The translations under genes were made by a program, and so were the position numbers. The notes below the pieces were generated by a model that ran no database searches, had not been told where the DNA came from, and saw only the letters and a list, made by a program, of their open reading frames with translations. Below, one piece after another: positions 49,111-57,369 of a DNA stretch of 64,000 bases. Where the stretch lies: positions 124,001 to 188,000 of the forward strand of contig CAMBFG010000003.1 of assembly GCA_945865925.1 (NCBI GenBank), read 5' to 3'. This DNA comes from Dehalococcoides mccartyi (lineage in GTDB: Bacteria; Chloroflexota; Dehalococcoidia; UBA2979). How positions within the stretch are numbered: position 1 is the stretch's first letter; every line of letters starts with the position of its first letter.

Positions 49111-49580
49111 ACGTGACACGCCTCGTCCCGTTGGTCGCCGGCTTCGGTTCCGCCGTGATCACGATCCTCTACATCGTGATCATGGCGAGGCAGCGAGACT
49201 CGGGCGACACCGTCAGCGTCGCGCTGATCGCCACGACCTTCGCGTCCGCGGCAGCCACCTTCCTCGCGGGCGCATGGGCGAGAGGTCCGAGGGAGCATGT
49301 GGCATTGCTGACCTGGGGCGCGACGGTCGCCCTGTTCTGGACGCTCCTGCTCAACACCCTGACCCCGTTGTGGCTCCCGATCGCCGTCATCGGCTGGGTC
49401 GCGGCGATCCGGGCGGTCCGTGCCCTGAATCGAGAGTCCGAGGGCAACAGCGGCTGGGTGGTCCTCGGCGGGACGTGGGCCATGTGCGTCGCCGTCCTCG
49501 CGCTCGTGATCAGCGGCACCATCGATTCGCATCGGTCGTCTGAGAACGGCTCAGGGCAGGGGATCGCGGCGCCGCGCTAA
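49107..49580 (+). CDS. Small integral membrane protein B (hypothetical), probable paralog of A
   Basis: About 4 hydrophobic segments; ATFLAGAWARGPREHVAL; start overlaps the stop of A. Confidence 0.7.
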   Translation: MNVTRLVPLVAGFGSAVITILYIVIMARQRDSGDTVSVALIATTFASAAATFLAGAWARGPREHVALLTWGATVALFWTLLLNTLTPLWLPIAVIGWVAAIRAVRALNRESEGNSGWVVLGGTWAMCVAVLALVISGTIDSHRSSENGSGQGIAAPR

Positions 49581-49650
49581 TGCTGCCGGCGGGGGCTCCG
49601 AGGCGGTTCAACCATCCCGAGTCCCCTTGGGGGACTTGCCAGCGATGTTG

Positions 49651-49671
49651 TTGAGTGATTTACTCAGGTAT
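49651..49671. promoter_or_regulatory. Putative Rrf2/IscR-type operator upstream of the rrf2 gene
   Basis: TTGAGTGATTTACTCAGGTAT: palindrome TGAGT-N5-ACTCA with trailing GGTAT, similar in layout to the IscR type-1 site. Confidence 0.6.
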
Positions 49672-49722
49672 GTGACTTTTGAGGTTCGATGAGATTCAGA
49701 TCGACTGCGGGGGGGGTCCGAC

Positions 49723-50169
49723 ATGCTGCTGAGTACGAAAGGCGACTACGGCGTCCGCGCCATGATCGACCTCGCGAAACACGTGGGCGAGGGCCCCGTG
49801 CAGCGCTCCGAGATCGCCCGGCGCCGGCAGATTCCCGAGTCGTACCTCGACCATTTGTTGGCCCAACTGCGACGCGCCGGATTCATCCGGAGCACCCGCG
49901 GCCCCCACGGCGGGCACGAACTGGCGAAGCCAGCGGATGACGTCGCGCTCCTCGGCCTCCTGGAGGCCCTCGAAGGGTCGCTGACGCCGCTGGGGTGTCT
50001 GGAGCCCGCAGCGGGTGACGAGGCGGCGGAGTCGATCTGCGGGCAGAACTGGGTGTGGCAGGAGATCTACGACGCGATGCGCGCCCGGCTGGACGCGGTC
50101 TCGCTCGCGGAACTCGTGGAGCACGAGCGCGAACACGAGCGCCAGGCGGTCATTACCTACAACATCTAG
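49723..50169 (+). CDS. Rrf2-family transcriptional regulator
   Basis: LLSTKGDYGVRAMIDLAKHVGEGPVQRSEIARRRQIPESYLDHLLAQLRRAGFIRSTRGPHGGHELAKP. Confidence 0.93.
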   Translation: MLLSTKGDYGVRAMIDLAKHVGEGPVQRSEIARRRQIPESYLDHLLAQLRRAGFIRSTRGPHGGHELAKPADDVALLGLLEALEGSLTPLGCLEPAAGDEAAESICGQNWVWQEIYDAMRARLDAVSLAELVEHEREHERQAVITYNI

Positions 50170-50235
50170 ACAACGGTGGGACGCGATGCTGGATCAACTT
50201 CCGGCACCGCGCTTCGGCATCGAGGGTGGGCGAAC

Positions 50236-51192
50236 GTGGCTGAACAGACGCGGCAGGATGGTGGGGCGAGCGCGTTGCAGCGTCCGTTAATAGCTGACTC
50301 CGTGCTCGACCTCGTCGGGCGGACGCCGCTCGTGCGCCTCACGAAGGTGGTGCCCACCGGTGCCGCCGAGGTGCTCGGCAAGTGGGAGGTCGCCAACCCC
50401 GCCGGCAGCGTGAAGGACCGCATCGCGCGCTCGATGGTCGAGGCCGCGGAGCGCGACGGGACGCTGAAGCCCGGCGCGACGCTGATCGAGCCAACCTCCG
50501 GCAACACCGGTATCGGCCTCGCGATGGTGTGTGCCACCAAGGGCTACCACCTCGTGCTCACGATGCCCGAGGACTACAGCGTGGAGCGCAGCCGCCTCCT
50601 CGAACGGCTGGGTGCGGAACTCGTGCTCACGCCGGCGATCGAGGGGATGACGGGCGCGGTCTACGCCGCCGAGCAGTTGGTGAAGCGCAAGGGCTACGTG
50701 ATGCTTCAGCAGTTCGACAACCCGGCGAACCCGGAAGCGCACCGCCAGACCACTGGCCCGGAGATCCTTGAAGGGACCGGCGGGCGCCTCGATGCGTTCG
50801 TGGCGGGCGTCGGTACGGGGGGTACGATCACCGGTGTGGGTGAGGTGCTGCGCGGCGCGGGCCTCACGGTGCGGATCGTGGCAGTCGAGCCGGCCCGTTC
50901 GCCGGTGCTGCAGGGCGGTCGCGCCGGCGTCCACGGTATCCAGGGCATCGGGGCCTCGTTTGTGCCGGGCGTCCTCAACCGCGATATCTACGACGAGGTG
51001 CTGAGCGTCCGCGACGAAGACGCGACGGCGATGACGCGCCGCCTCGCTCGCGAGGAGGGGATGCTGCTGGGCATCTCGGCTGGCGCGAATGTGTGGGCGG
51101 CGGTGAAGGTGGCGCAGGAACTTGGGCCAGGCAAGCGTGTGGTCACGATGTTGTGCGACACCGGCGAGCGATACCTCAGTGTGGCGATATAG
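50236..51192 (+). CDS. cysK: Cysteine synthase A-type O-acetylserine sulfhydrylase
   Basis: LDLVGRTPLVRLTKVVPTGAAEVLGKWEVANPAGSVKDRIARSM; IEPTSGNTGIGLAMVCATKGY; VGTGGTITGVGEVL; GTG 50236 likely start. Confidence 0.92.
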   Translation: MAEQTRQDGGASALQRPLIADSVLDLVGRTPLVRLTKVVPTGAAEVLGKWEVANPAGSVKDRIARSMVEAAERDGTLKPGATLIEPTSGNTGIGLAMVCATKGYHLVLTMPEDYSVERSRLLERLGAELVLTPAIEGMTGAVYAAEQLVKRKGYVMLQQFDNPANPEAHRQTTGPEILEGTGGRLDAFVAGVGTGGTITGVGEVLRGAGLTVRIVAVEPARSPVLQGGRAGVHGIQGIGASFVPGVLNRDIYDEVLSVRDEDATAMTRRLAREEGMLLGISAGANVWAAVKVAQELGPGKRVVTMLCDTGERYLSVAI

Positions 51193-51220
51193 CGTTTCAA
51201 GATCGGGCGAGGAGGTCGGG

Positions 51221-51514
51221 ATGGGCGTCTCTGTCTACATCCCCTCGCCGTTTCGACGGCTCACGGCTCAGCGCGAGTACGTGGACGTGGAGGGTGCGAC
51301 GGTGGGTGAGGTGCTGGACGCGCTGGAGCGTCAGTACCCCGGCTTTGGTGACCTGGTGTACGACCGGAACCGGAAGGTGCCAGCGCACATCAACATCTAC
51401 TTGAACAACCAGGAGATCCACGACCTGCAGGGCGTGGACACGAAGGTATCGGAAGGCGACCAGGTCGCCGTGATCCCCGCGATGGCGGGTGGCGCAGACG
51501 GAGGAGACCGATGA
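51221..51514 (+). CDS. MoaD/ThiS-family sulfur carrier protein 2 with C-terminal extension beyond GG
   Basis: INIYLNNQEIHDLQGVDTKVSEGDQVAVIPAMAGGADGGDR; GGAGG SD upstream. Confidence 0.92.
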   Translation: MGVSVYIPSPFRRLTAQREYVDVEGATVGEVLDALERQYPGFGDLVYDRNRKVPAHINIYLNNQEIHDLQGVDTKVSEGDQVAVIPAMAGGADGGDR

Positions 51515-52371
51515 GCGAACAGACGACAACCCGTTCGGACGCGATGACGCCCGACGAGGTGATGCGGTACTCGCGGCACATCATCATGGCGCAGGTCGGC
51601 CCGCAGGGTCAGCGGAAACTGCGCGACGCGAAGGTGCTGGTGATCGGCGCGGGCGGCCTCGGCGGTCCGGTGGCGCTCTACCTCGCGCTCGCGGGCGTCG
51701 GCACGATCGGCATCGTCGAGTTCGACACCGTCGACCTCTCGAACCTCCAGCGCCAGGTCCTGCACCAGACGCCGGACATCGGCAAGCCGAAGTTGCAGTC
51801 CGCCAAGGAGAAGTTGGCGGCACACAACCCGCACGTGAAGGTGATCGGCCACAACATGCCGATCACGTCCGACAACGCGATGGAGATCATCAACCAGTAC
51901 GACATCGTCGTGAACGGTGCTGACAACTTCGCCACGCGCTACCTCGTGAACGACGCCTGCTATCTGGCCGGCAAGACGCTGGTGGACGGCGCGATCCTGC
52001 TGTTCGATGGCCAGGCGACGGTCTACGAGCCTGGCAAGGGCTGCTATCGCTGCCTCTACCCGGATCCCCCGCCGCCAGGCCTCGTCCCCTCGTGCGCCGA
52101 GGCCGGCGTGCTGGGTGCGATCACGGGCATCGTCGGTTCGATCCAGGCGACCGAGGTCTTCAAGCGGATCCTCGGCATCGGGAACCCGCTGACCAACCGG
52201 CTGCTGCTGGTGGACGCACTCACCATGGAGTTCCGCACGATGAAGTTGCGGCGCGACCCGACGTGCCCGCTCTGCGGCGACAACCCGACGGTCAAGGAAT
52301 TGATCGACTACGACCAGTTCTGCGGGACGCCGCCGCTGGTGTTCGAAGGTGCGGCGGCAGCGGCGCACTAG
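51511..52371 (+). CDS. moeB: MoeB/ThiF-family E1-like adenylyltransferase
   Basis: MRYSRHIIMAQVGPQGQRKLRDAKVLVIGAGGLGGPVALYLALAGVGTIGIVEFDTVDLSNLQRQVLH; zinc cysteines CYRCLYP and CPLCGD. Confidence 0.95.
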   Translation: MSEQTTTRSDAMTPDEVMRYSRHIIMAQVGPQGQRKLRDAKVLVIGAGGLGGPVALYLALAGVGTIGIVEFDTVDLSNLQRQVLHQTPDIGKPKLQSAKEKLAAHNPHVKVIGHNMPITSDNAMEIINQYDIVVNGADNFATRYLVNDACYLAGKTLVDGAILLFDGQATVYEPGKGCYRCLYPDPPPPGLVPSCAEAGVLGAITGIVGSIQATEVFKRILGIGNPLTNRLLLVDALTMEFRTMKLRRDPTCPLCGDNPTVKELIDYDQFCGTPPLVFEGAAAAAH

Positions 52372-52447
52372 GTACGCCGGACACTCCGTCGCGCGCACGG
52401 CCTCGCTGGCCGGCGCGACCTCGAGGGGTGATGGAAGGGATACGTCG

Positions 52448-52726
52448 ATGGCGGTGACCGTGAACGTCACCTCGGTGATCCAGAAGGTCGTCAACGGCCA
52501 GCGTGCGTTCGCTTCCGAGGGCGGGACGCTGGGCGCGTTGATCGAGAACATCGAGCGTGACTACCCCGGGTTCGCCGGGCAGATCATGGACGACGGCGGG
52601 GAGATCCGCCGCTTCGTGAACGTCTATCTGAACGACGAAGACGTGCGCTACCTCGGTGGTAAGGCCACGCCGCTGAAGGACGGTGACACCGTCTCGTTCC
52701 TGCCCGCCCTCGCGGGCGGGCTGTAG
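52448..52726 (+). CDS. MoaD/ThiS/CysO-family sulfur carrier protein 3
   Basis: AVTVNVTSVIQKVVNGQRAF...IRRFVNVYLNDEDVRYLGGKATPLKDGDTVSFLPALAGGL. Confidence 0.92.
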   Translation: MAVTVNVTSVIQKVVNGQRAFASEGGTLGALIENIERDYPGFAGQIMDDGGEIRRFVNVYLNDEDVRYLGGKATPLKDGDTVSFLPALAGGL

Positions 52727-52742
52727 GCGTCGAGGGGGCGTG

Positions 52743-53678
52743 ATGCTGTACGCGGGGCTGCTCGATCTGATCGGCAACACGCCGCTCGTTGACATCTCAG
52801 CGATGTCGCCGAACCCGCGCGTCTCGATCTACGCGAAGTTGGAGGGGCAGAATCCCACCGGCTCCGGGAAGGACCGGATCGCGAAGTTCATGATCGAGGA
52901 CGCCCTGAAGTCCGGGCGGCTGAAGCCCGGTCAGACGATCCTCGAACCCACGTCCGGCAATACCGGCATCGCCCTCGCAATGATCGGGAGGCTGAAGGGC
53001 CACCCGGTCACGGTAGTGATGCCGGATGCCGTCTCGTCCGAGCGCATCCAGCTGCTCGAGGCGTTCGGCGCCGAGATCATCTATTCGCAAGGCGACCTCG
53101 GCACCAACGGTTCCGTACAGAAGGCACGCGAGGTGGCGGCGGAGCACCCGGACTGGTTCATGCCGTTCCAGTACGAAAATCAGGAGAACCCGCGCGCGCA
53201 CTACGAGACGACGGGGCCCGAGATCATCCGCGACCTGCCGGACCTCGATGCGTTCGTGTCAGGCCTCGGCACCGGCGGGACGCTCACCGGCGTCGGGCGG
53301 CGGCTGAAGGAGCACAACGCGGCGATCAAGGTGATCGCGGCGGCGCCGCACCCTGGCGACATGGTGCAGGGGCTGCGGGCACTTGAGGACGGCTACATCC
53401 CGCCGGTCTTTGATGACCGCGTGCTGGATGGCCGGATCGTCGTTGACTCGGCGACCTCGTTCCGCACAACGAAGGAACTGACGCAGCGCACTGGGGTGTT
53501 CGCCGGGATCTCGAGCGGCGCGGCCGTGCGAGCGGCGCAGCGCACCGCGGAGCGGATGGAGTCGGGCAAGGTGGTCTGTCTGCTCGCGGACGGCGGCTGG
53601 AAGTACCTGTCGAGCGGCCTCTGGAGTCGTGACTACGACGACATTCGCGAAGACGTTGAAGAAAAGATGTGGTGGTAA
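52743..53678 (+). CDS. cysM: CysM-type cysteine synthase, probably sulfur-carrier dependent
   Basis: LDLIGNTPLVDISAMSPNPRVSIYAKLEGQNPTGSGKDRIAKFMIEDAL; C-terminal LADGGWKYLSSGLWSRDYDDIREDVEEKMWW resembles the mycobacterial CysM tail. Confidence 0.9.
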   Translation: MLYAGLLDLIGNTPLVDISAMSPNPRVSIYAKLEGQNPTGSGKDRIAKFMIEDALKSGRLKPGQTILEPTSGNTGIALAMIGRLKGHPVTVVMPDAVSSERIQLLEAFGAEIIYSQGDLGTNGSVQKAREVAAEHPDWFMPFQYENQENPRAHYETTGPEIIRDLPDLDAFVSGLGTGGTLTGVGRRLKEHNAAIKVIAAAPHPGDMVQGLRALEDGYIPPVFDDRVLDGRIVVDSATSFRTTKELTQRTGVFAGISSGAAVRAAQRTAERMESGKVVCLLADGGWKYLSSGLWSRDYDDIREDVEEKMWW

Positions 53679-53714
53679 TCGCCTGCTTCGGCAGGTGCGG
53701 CTAGGGAGACATCG

Positions 53715-54536
53715 ATGGCTGACAAACTGGTAACCGCTGACTGGGTGCAGCAGCACAGGGCTGACGCCGGCGTGCGTCTCGTCGAGGTGGACGTGGACAC
53801 CGAGGCGTACAAGGACGGCCACATTGAGGGCGCGGTCGCGTGGAACTGGACGACGCAACTCCAGGACCCGGTGCGGCGCACCATCCTCGACAAGACCGCG
53901 ATGGAAGCGCTGCTCTCGAAGTCCGGGGTGAAGCCGGACACGCACGTGGTGCTCTACGGCGACAACAACAACTGGTTCGCCGCCTACGCGCTCTGGCTGC
54001 TGGAGATGTACGGCCACACGAACGCCTCGCTGATGGACGGCGGACGCGTGAAGTGGCTCGGCGACCAGCGCCCGATGACCACGGCGGAGCCCGCCGTCGG
54101 GGCGGCTGCCTACACGGCGAAGGCACCGGACCCGGCCACGCGCGCGAAGCGCGACGAGGTCATCAAGGCCCTCGAGGGTGGCACTCAACTCGTCGACGTG
54201 CGGTCGCCCGCCGAGTTCTCCGGCGACATCATCGCGCCCCCGGGCATGACGGAGACGGCGCAGCGCGGCGGGCACATCCCGGGTGCGAAGAACATCCCGT
54301 GGGCCCGCGCGGTCAACGAGGACGGCACGTTTCGCTCCAAAGAAGAACTGCAGGCGCTCTACGGTGGCCAGGGCCTGAAAGCCGATGAGCCGACGATTGC
54401 CTACTGTCGGATCGGTGAGCGATCGAGCCACACGTGGTTCGTGCTGAAGTACCTGCTCGGCTTCAAGAACGTGAAGAACTACGACGGCTCCTGGACCGAG
54501 TGGGGCTCCATGGTGGACGTCCCGATCGAGCGTTAA
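53715..54536 (+). CDS. Tandem-rhodanese thiosulfate/3-mercaptopyruvate sulfurtransferase
   Basis: VSADWVQQH-like start, DGHIEGAVAWNWTTQLQDP; active site TIAYCRIGERSSHTWFVLKYLLG. Confidence 0.94.
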   Translation: MADKLVTADWVQQHRADAGVRLVEVDVDTEAYKDGHIEGAVAWNWTTQLQDPVRRTILDKTAMEALLSKSGVKPDTHVVLYGDNNNWFAAYALWLLEMYGHTNASLMDGGRVKWLGDQRPMTTAEPAVGAAAYTAKAPDPATRAKRDEVIKALEGGTQLVDVRSPAEFSGDIIAPPGMTETAQRGGHIPGAKNIPWARAVNEDGTFRSKEELQALYGGQGLKADEPTIAYCRIGERSSHTWFVLKYLLGFKNVKNYDGSWTEWGSMVDVPIER

Positions 54537-54562
54537 CGAGCCTTCGAGGATCGGACGAGACG

Positions 54563-54949
54563 ATGGCCGATCGTGCGGGTGCGCTGCAGCAGGTGCTGTT
54601 GCGGCGCATGCTCGCCTCGGGTGATGGGCTGCTGCTGCCGCTGCGCTTCAGCGCAGAGGTGGTGGAGAAATACCGTGCCATCGAGGGAGCGCAGGTGATC
54701 CGGACCCGCACGGTCGGCCGCGTCGCGCTGCGCGGCCTGTGGTCGCTCGACATGGGGATCGCGGATGATGCCCCCGGGGGCGCCGAGGTGCAGGTCACGC
54801 TCGGCGACCTCGTCCAGCGGCTGCCGGAGCGGGAGCGCGATCACTGGATCGCGCACCTGGTCGCCGAGCCGGTGAGCGAGAATTTCATCCAGATGAAGAT
54901 GGCGGCCAACGCCTGCATCGACGACGGTGACACGGTCGCGTGGACGTAG
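54563..54949 (+). CDS. Hypothetical protein within sulfur cluster
   Basis: 128-codon ORF between the rhodanese and JAMM genes, tightly spaced; no family recognised. Confidence 0.7.
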   Translation: MADRAGALQQVLLRRMLASGDGLLLPLRFSAEVVEKYRAIEGAQVIRTRTVGRVALRGLWSLDMGIADDAPGGAEVQVTLGDLVQRLPERERDHWIAHLVAEPVSENFIQMKMAANACIDDGDTVAWT

Positions 54950-54974
54950 GGCCGACCTAGATCGGGAGCCGCTG

Positions 54975-55403
54975 GTGTCTCGGATCCCCCGCGCCATCAT
55001 CGATGAGATGGTCGCCCATGCCCGTGAAGACCTGCCGAACGAGGCGTGCGGGATGGTGCATGCAAAGGACGGCATGCCGGTCGCCGTACACCGCGTGAAG
55101 AACGATGCCGCCAGCCCCTACCGCTACGAGATGAACCCACCCCAGGTGATGCGTCTGGAGATGGGACGTGACGCCTCGGGGGAGTCGTTGTTCGCGATCT
55201 ACCACTCGCATGTGGGCTCACCCGCCCGTCCGTCGCCGACCGACGTGCGGACCGCCTTCTTCGGCGCCGAGGTCGGTACCGATCTCCTCTTCCCCGGCTC
55301 GATGTATATCCTCGTCTCACTGGCCTCGGAGCCGCCGGACGTGCGTGCGTTCTGGATCCGCCCGGCCGGCGAGGTCGTCGAAGAACCGATCGAGATCACC
55401 TAG
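54975..55403 (+). CDS. JAMM/MPN+ metalloprotease (Mec+/Mov34 type)
   Basis: IPRAIIDEMVAHAREDLPNEACGMV...AIYHSHVGSPARPSPTDVRTAF = E...HxHxxS(P)ARPSxxD; GTG start. Confidence 0.93.
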   Translation: MSRIPRAIIDEMVAHAREDLPNEACGMVHAKDGMPVAVHRVKNDAASPYRYEMNPPQVMRLEMGRDASGESLFAIYHSHVGSPARPSPTDVRTAFFGAEVGTDLLFPGSMYILVSLASEPPDVRAFWIRPAGEVVEEPIEIT

Positions 55404-56290
55404 TGTTCTCCTGGCTGCGGAAGCCCATGGACCCCACGTCACCCGTCGACACTGGCCCGCACCCGCCCGCGATGACGATCGGGAAGACTCGATTCGCCTG
55501 GGGTGCGCGCACCTTCGTGATGGGTGTCGTGAACGCGACGCCTGACTCGTTCTCCGGCGACGGCATCGTCGACCCCGCCGCCGCGGCCCGCCTCGCGGAG
55601 GCAATGGTCGAGGCTGGCGCGGAGATCATCGACATCGGCGCCGAGTCGACACGGCCGGACTTCCCGCCGGTCGACGCTGACGAGGAGTGGAAGCGCCTCT
55701 CCCTCGTCCTTCCCGCGGTCCGTCGCGCTGTGAAGGGTGTCGCGATCACCGTCGACACCAGCAAGGCCTCCGTCGCGAAGCGCGCCATCGAGGCCGGCGC
55801 GGATGCCATCAATGACGTGACCGGCTTCCTCGGCGACCCGGAGATGGCAGGCGTCATCGCGCGCGCGGGCGTCCCGGCGATCGCGATGCACAGCCAGCGC
55901 GGCCGCGAGTTCGGTGGCGATGTGATCGAGGACATCCGCAACGGCTTGCGCCGCTCGATCGCCATCGCCGAGGCGGCGGGCGTCCCGCGTGACCGGCTGA
56001 TCCTCGACCCCGGCTTTGGCTTCGGATGGGGGCCTGTCCAGTCCTACAACCTGCTGCGCCGGCTCAGCGAACTGCGCGACCTCGGCTGCCCGTTGCTCAT
56101 CGGTACCTCGAGGAAGTCCGCGATCGGCTACGTGACCGGGGGTGCGGCGAAGCAGCGGACATGGGGCACGGCGGCCACGGTCGCCCTCGCGGTCGGCCAG
56201 GGTGTCGATATCGTCCGCGTCCACGATGTCGCCGAGATGGTGCAGGTCACCCGCGTCGCCGACGCCGTCGTGCGCGGCGTACTGCCCTAG
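55403..56290 (+). CDS. folP: Dihydropteroate synthase
   Basis: VMGVVNATPDSFSGDG; GAEIIDIGAESTRPD; LILDPGFGFGW; LIGTSRKSAIG. Confidence 0.95.
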   Translation: MFSWLRKPMDPTSPVDTGPHPPAMTIGKTRFAWGARTFVMGVVNATPDSFSGDGIVDPAAAARLAEAMVEAGAEIIDIGAESTRPDFPPVDADEEWKRLSLVLPAVRRAVKGVAITVDTSKASVAKRAIEAGADAINDVTGFLGDPEMAGVIARAGVPAIAMHSQRGREFGGDVIEDIRNGLRRSIAIAEAAGVPRDRLILDPGFGFGWGPVQSYNLLRRLSELRDLGCPLLIGTSRKSAIGYVTGGAAKQRTWGTAATVALAVGQGVDIVRVHDVAEMVQVTRVADAVVRGVLP

Positions 56291-56295
56291 CCGCG

Positions 56296-56829
56296 ATGAC
56301 CTCGGTGCCGCCCCCCGCGCGCCGCGTCGCACTCGCCCTCGGCTCTAACCTCGGCGACCGGGAAGCCCACCTGCGCGCTGCCGTCGAGGGCCTACGTGCT
56401 GGTGGCGTGACGATCAAGGCGGTGTCGTCGATCTACGAGACGCCACCGTGGGGCGTCGTCGAACAGCCCGCCTTCCTCAACGCTGCGCTGGTCGGCGTGA
56501 CCTCGATGTCCGCGCGCGACCTGCTGCTGCTCGCCAAGCGGATCGAGGCCGCCGCCGGCCGCAACTTCGACGCCGAGCGCTGGACGGCGCGACCGATCGA
56601 CGTCGATCTCGCGCTGATCGAGGGCGAAACGGTCGCCGATCCGGATCTGGTGGTGCCGCACGTCCTGCTGACGGAGCGTTCGTTCGTCCTCGTGCCGCTG
56701 GCGGAGGTCGCCGGTGGCTGGGTACACCCCCACCTCGGCGTGACCATCGCGACGCTGCGTGACGCACGGCCGGCCGAGGAGCGTGCGGAGGTGGTGCCGG
56801 TGCGCGGGTCAGAGTGGGTGGCGGACTAG
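56296..56829 (+). CDS. folK: 2-amino-4-hydroxy-6-hydroxymethyldihydropteridine pyrophosphokinase
   Basis: VALALGSNLGDREAHLRAAV; YETPPWG; RWTARPIDVDLALI. Confidence 0.95.
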   Translation: MTSVPPPARRVALALGSNLGDREAHLRAAVEGLRAGGVTIKAVSSIYETPPWGVVEQPAFLNAALVGVTSMSARDLLLLAKRIEAAAGRNFDAERWTARPIDVDLALIEGETVADPDLVVPHVLLTERSFVLVPLAEVAGGWVHPHLGVTIATLRDARPAEERAEVVPVRGSEWVAD

Positions 56830-57095
56830 CCCTCGGAGGCGTCCGGGTCGAAGTCGGCGGGCGCGTCCCAGTCGAGCACGGTGAGCGTGAAGCCAGCCCA
56901 CAGGCCGAGCGCCACCGCGGGCAGCAGCAGCGGCGCGAGCAACATCGAGGTCACGGGACGCCGCGTCAGGCGGCGGAGCCACCAGAGCGCTGCGAGCGCG
57001 GCCACGCCCATCAGGCCACGGCCGAGCCAGCGCGACCGCTCGACAGTCATCGGGCGCGTGACAAGGTCGGGGAGCACGTCCATCGGGTTGGGCAC
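56826..57095 (-). CDS. Small hypothetical membrane protein
   Basis: Two hydrophobic segments; stop codon of the next gene overlaps its start. Confidence 0.6.
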   Translation of the reverse strand: MPNPMDVLPDLVTRPMTVERSRWLGRGLMGVAALAALWWLRRLTRRPVTSMLLAPLLLPAVALGLWAGFTLTVLDWDAPADFDPDASEG

Positions 57096-57304
57096 TAGTG
57101 GGACGCCGTCTCCGCCTCCATCGCCCGACGCATTTCGGGCGGTAGGAGGTTCGGGATGCCCTCGCTGATCGGGTAGTCGACGGCGCAGGCGTCGCAGCGG
57201 AGTGCGCCATCGAGGATTTCCGCGCCATCCTCGCGCGTGGCGGTGAGCGTGAGCGTCCCCTTGCAGACGGGGCAGGCGAGGATGTCCATCAGGTCACGTC
57301 GCAT
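57095..57304 (-). CDS. Trm112-family zinc-ribbon protein
   Basis: MRRDLMDILACPVCKGTLTL...LRCDACAVDYPISEGIPNLLPPEMR. Confidence 0.88.
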   Translation of the reverse strand: MRRDLMDILACPVCKGTLTLTATREDGAEILDGALRCDACAVDYPISEGIPNLLPPEMRRAMEAETASH

Positions 57305-57369
57305 GGGGCCTCCGACGGCGCTACATGCCAGATCGTACCTCAGCGCCCGCCGCACCTACGATTCGAGGG

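Noticed and set aside
49619-49636. AGTCCCC-TTG-GGGGACT hairpin as an intrinsic terminator
   Set aside because: Perfect 7-bp stem, but the loop is only 3 nt and no U-tract follows; may be incidental.
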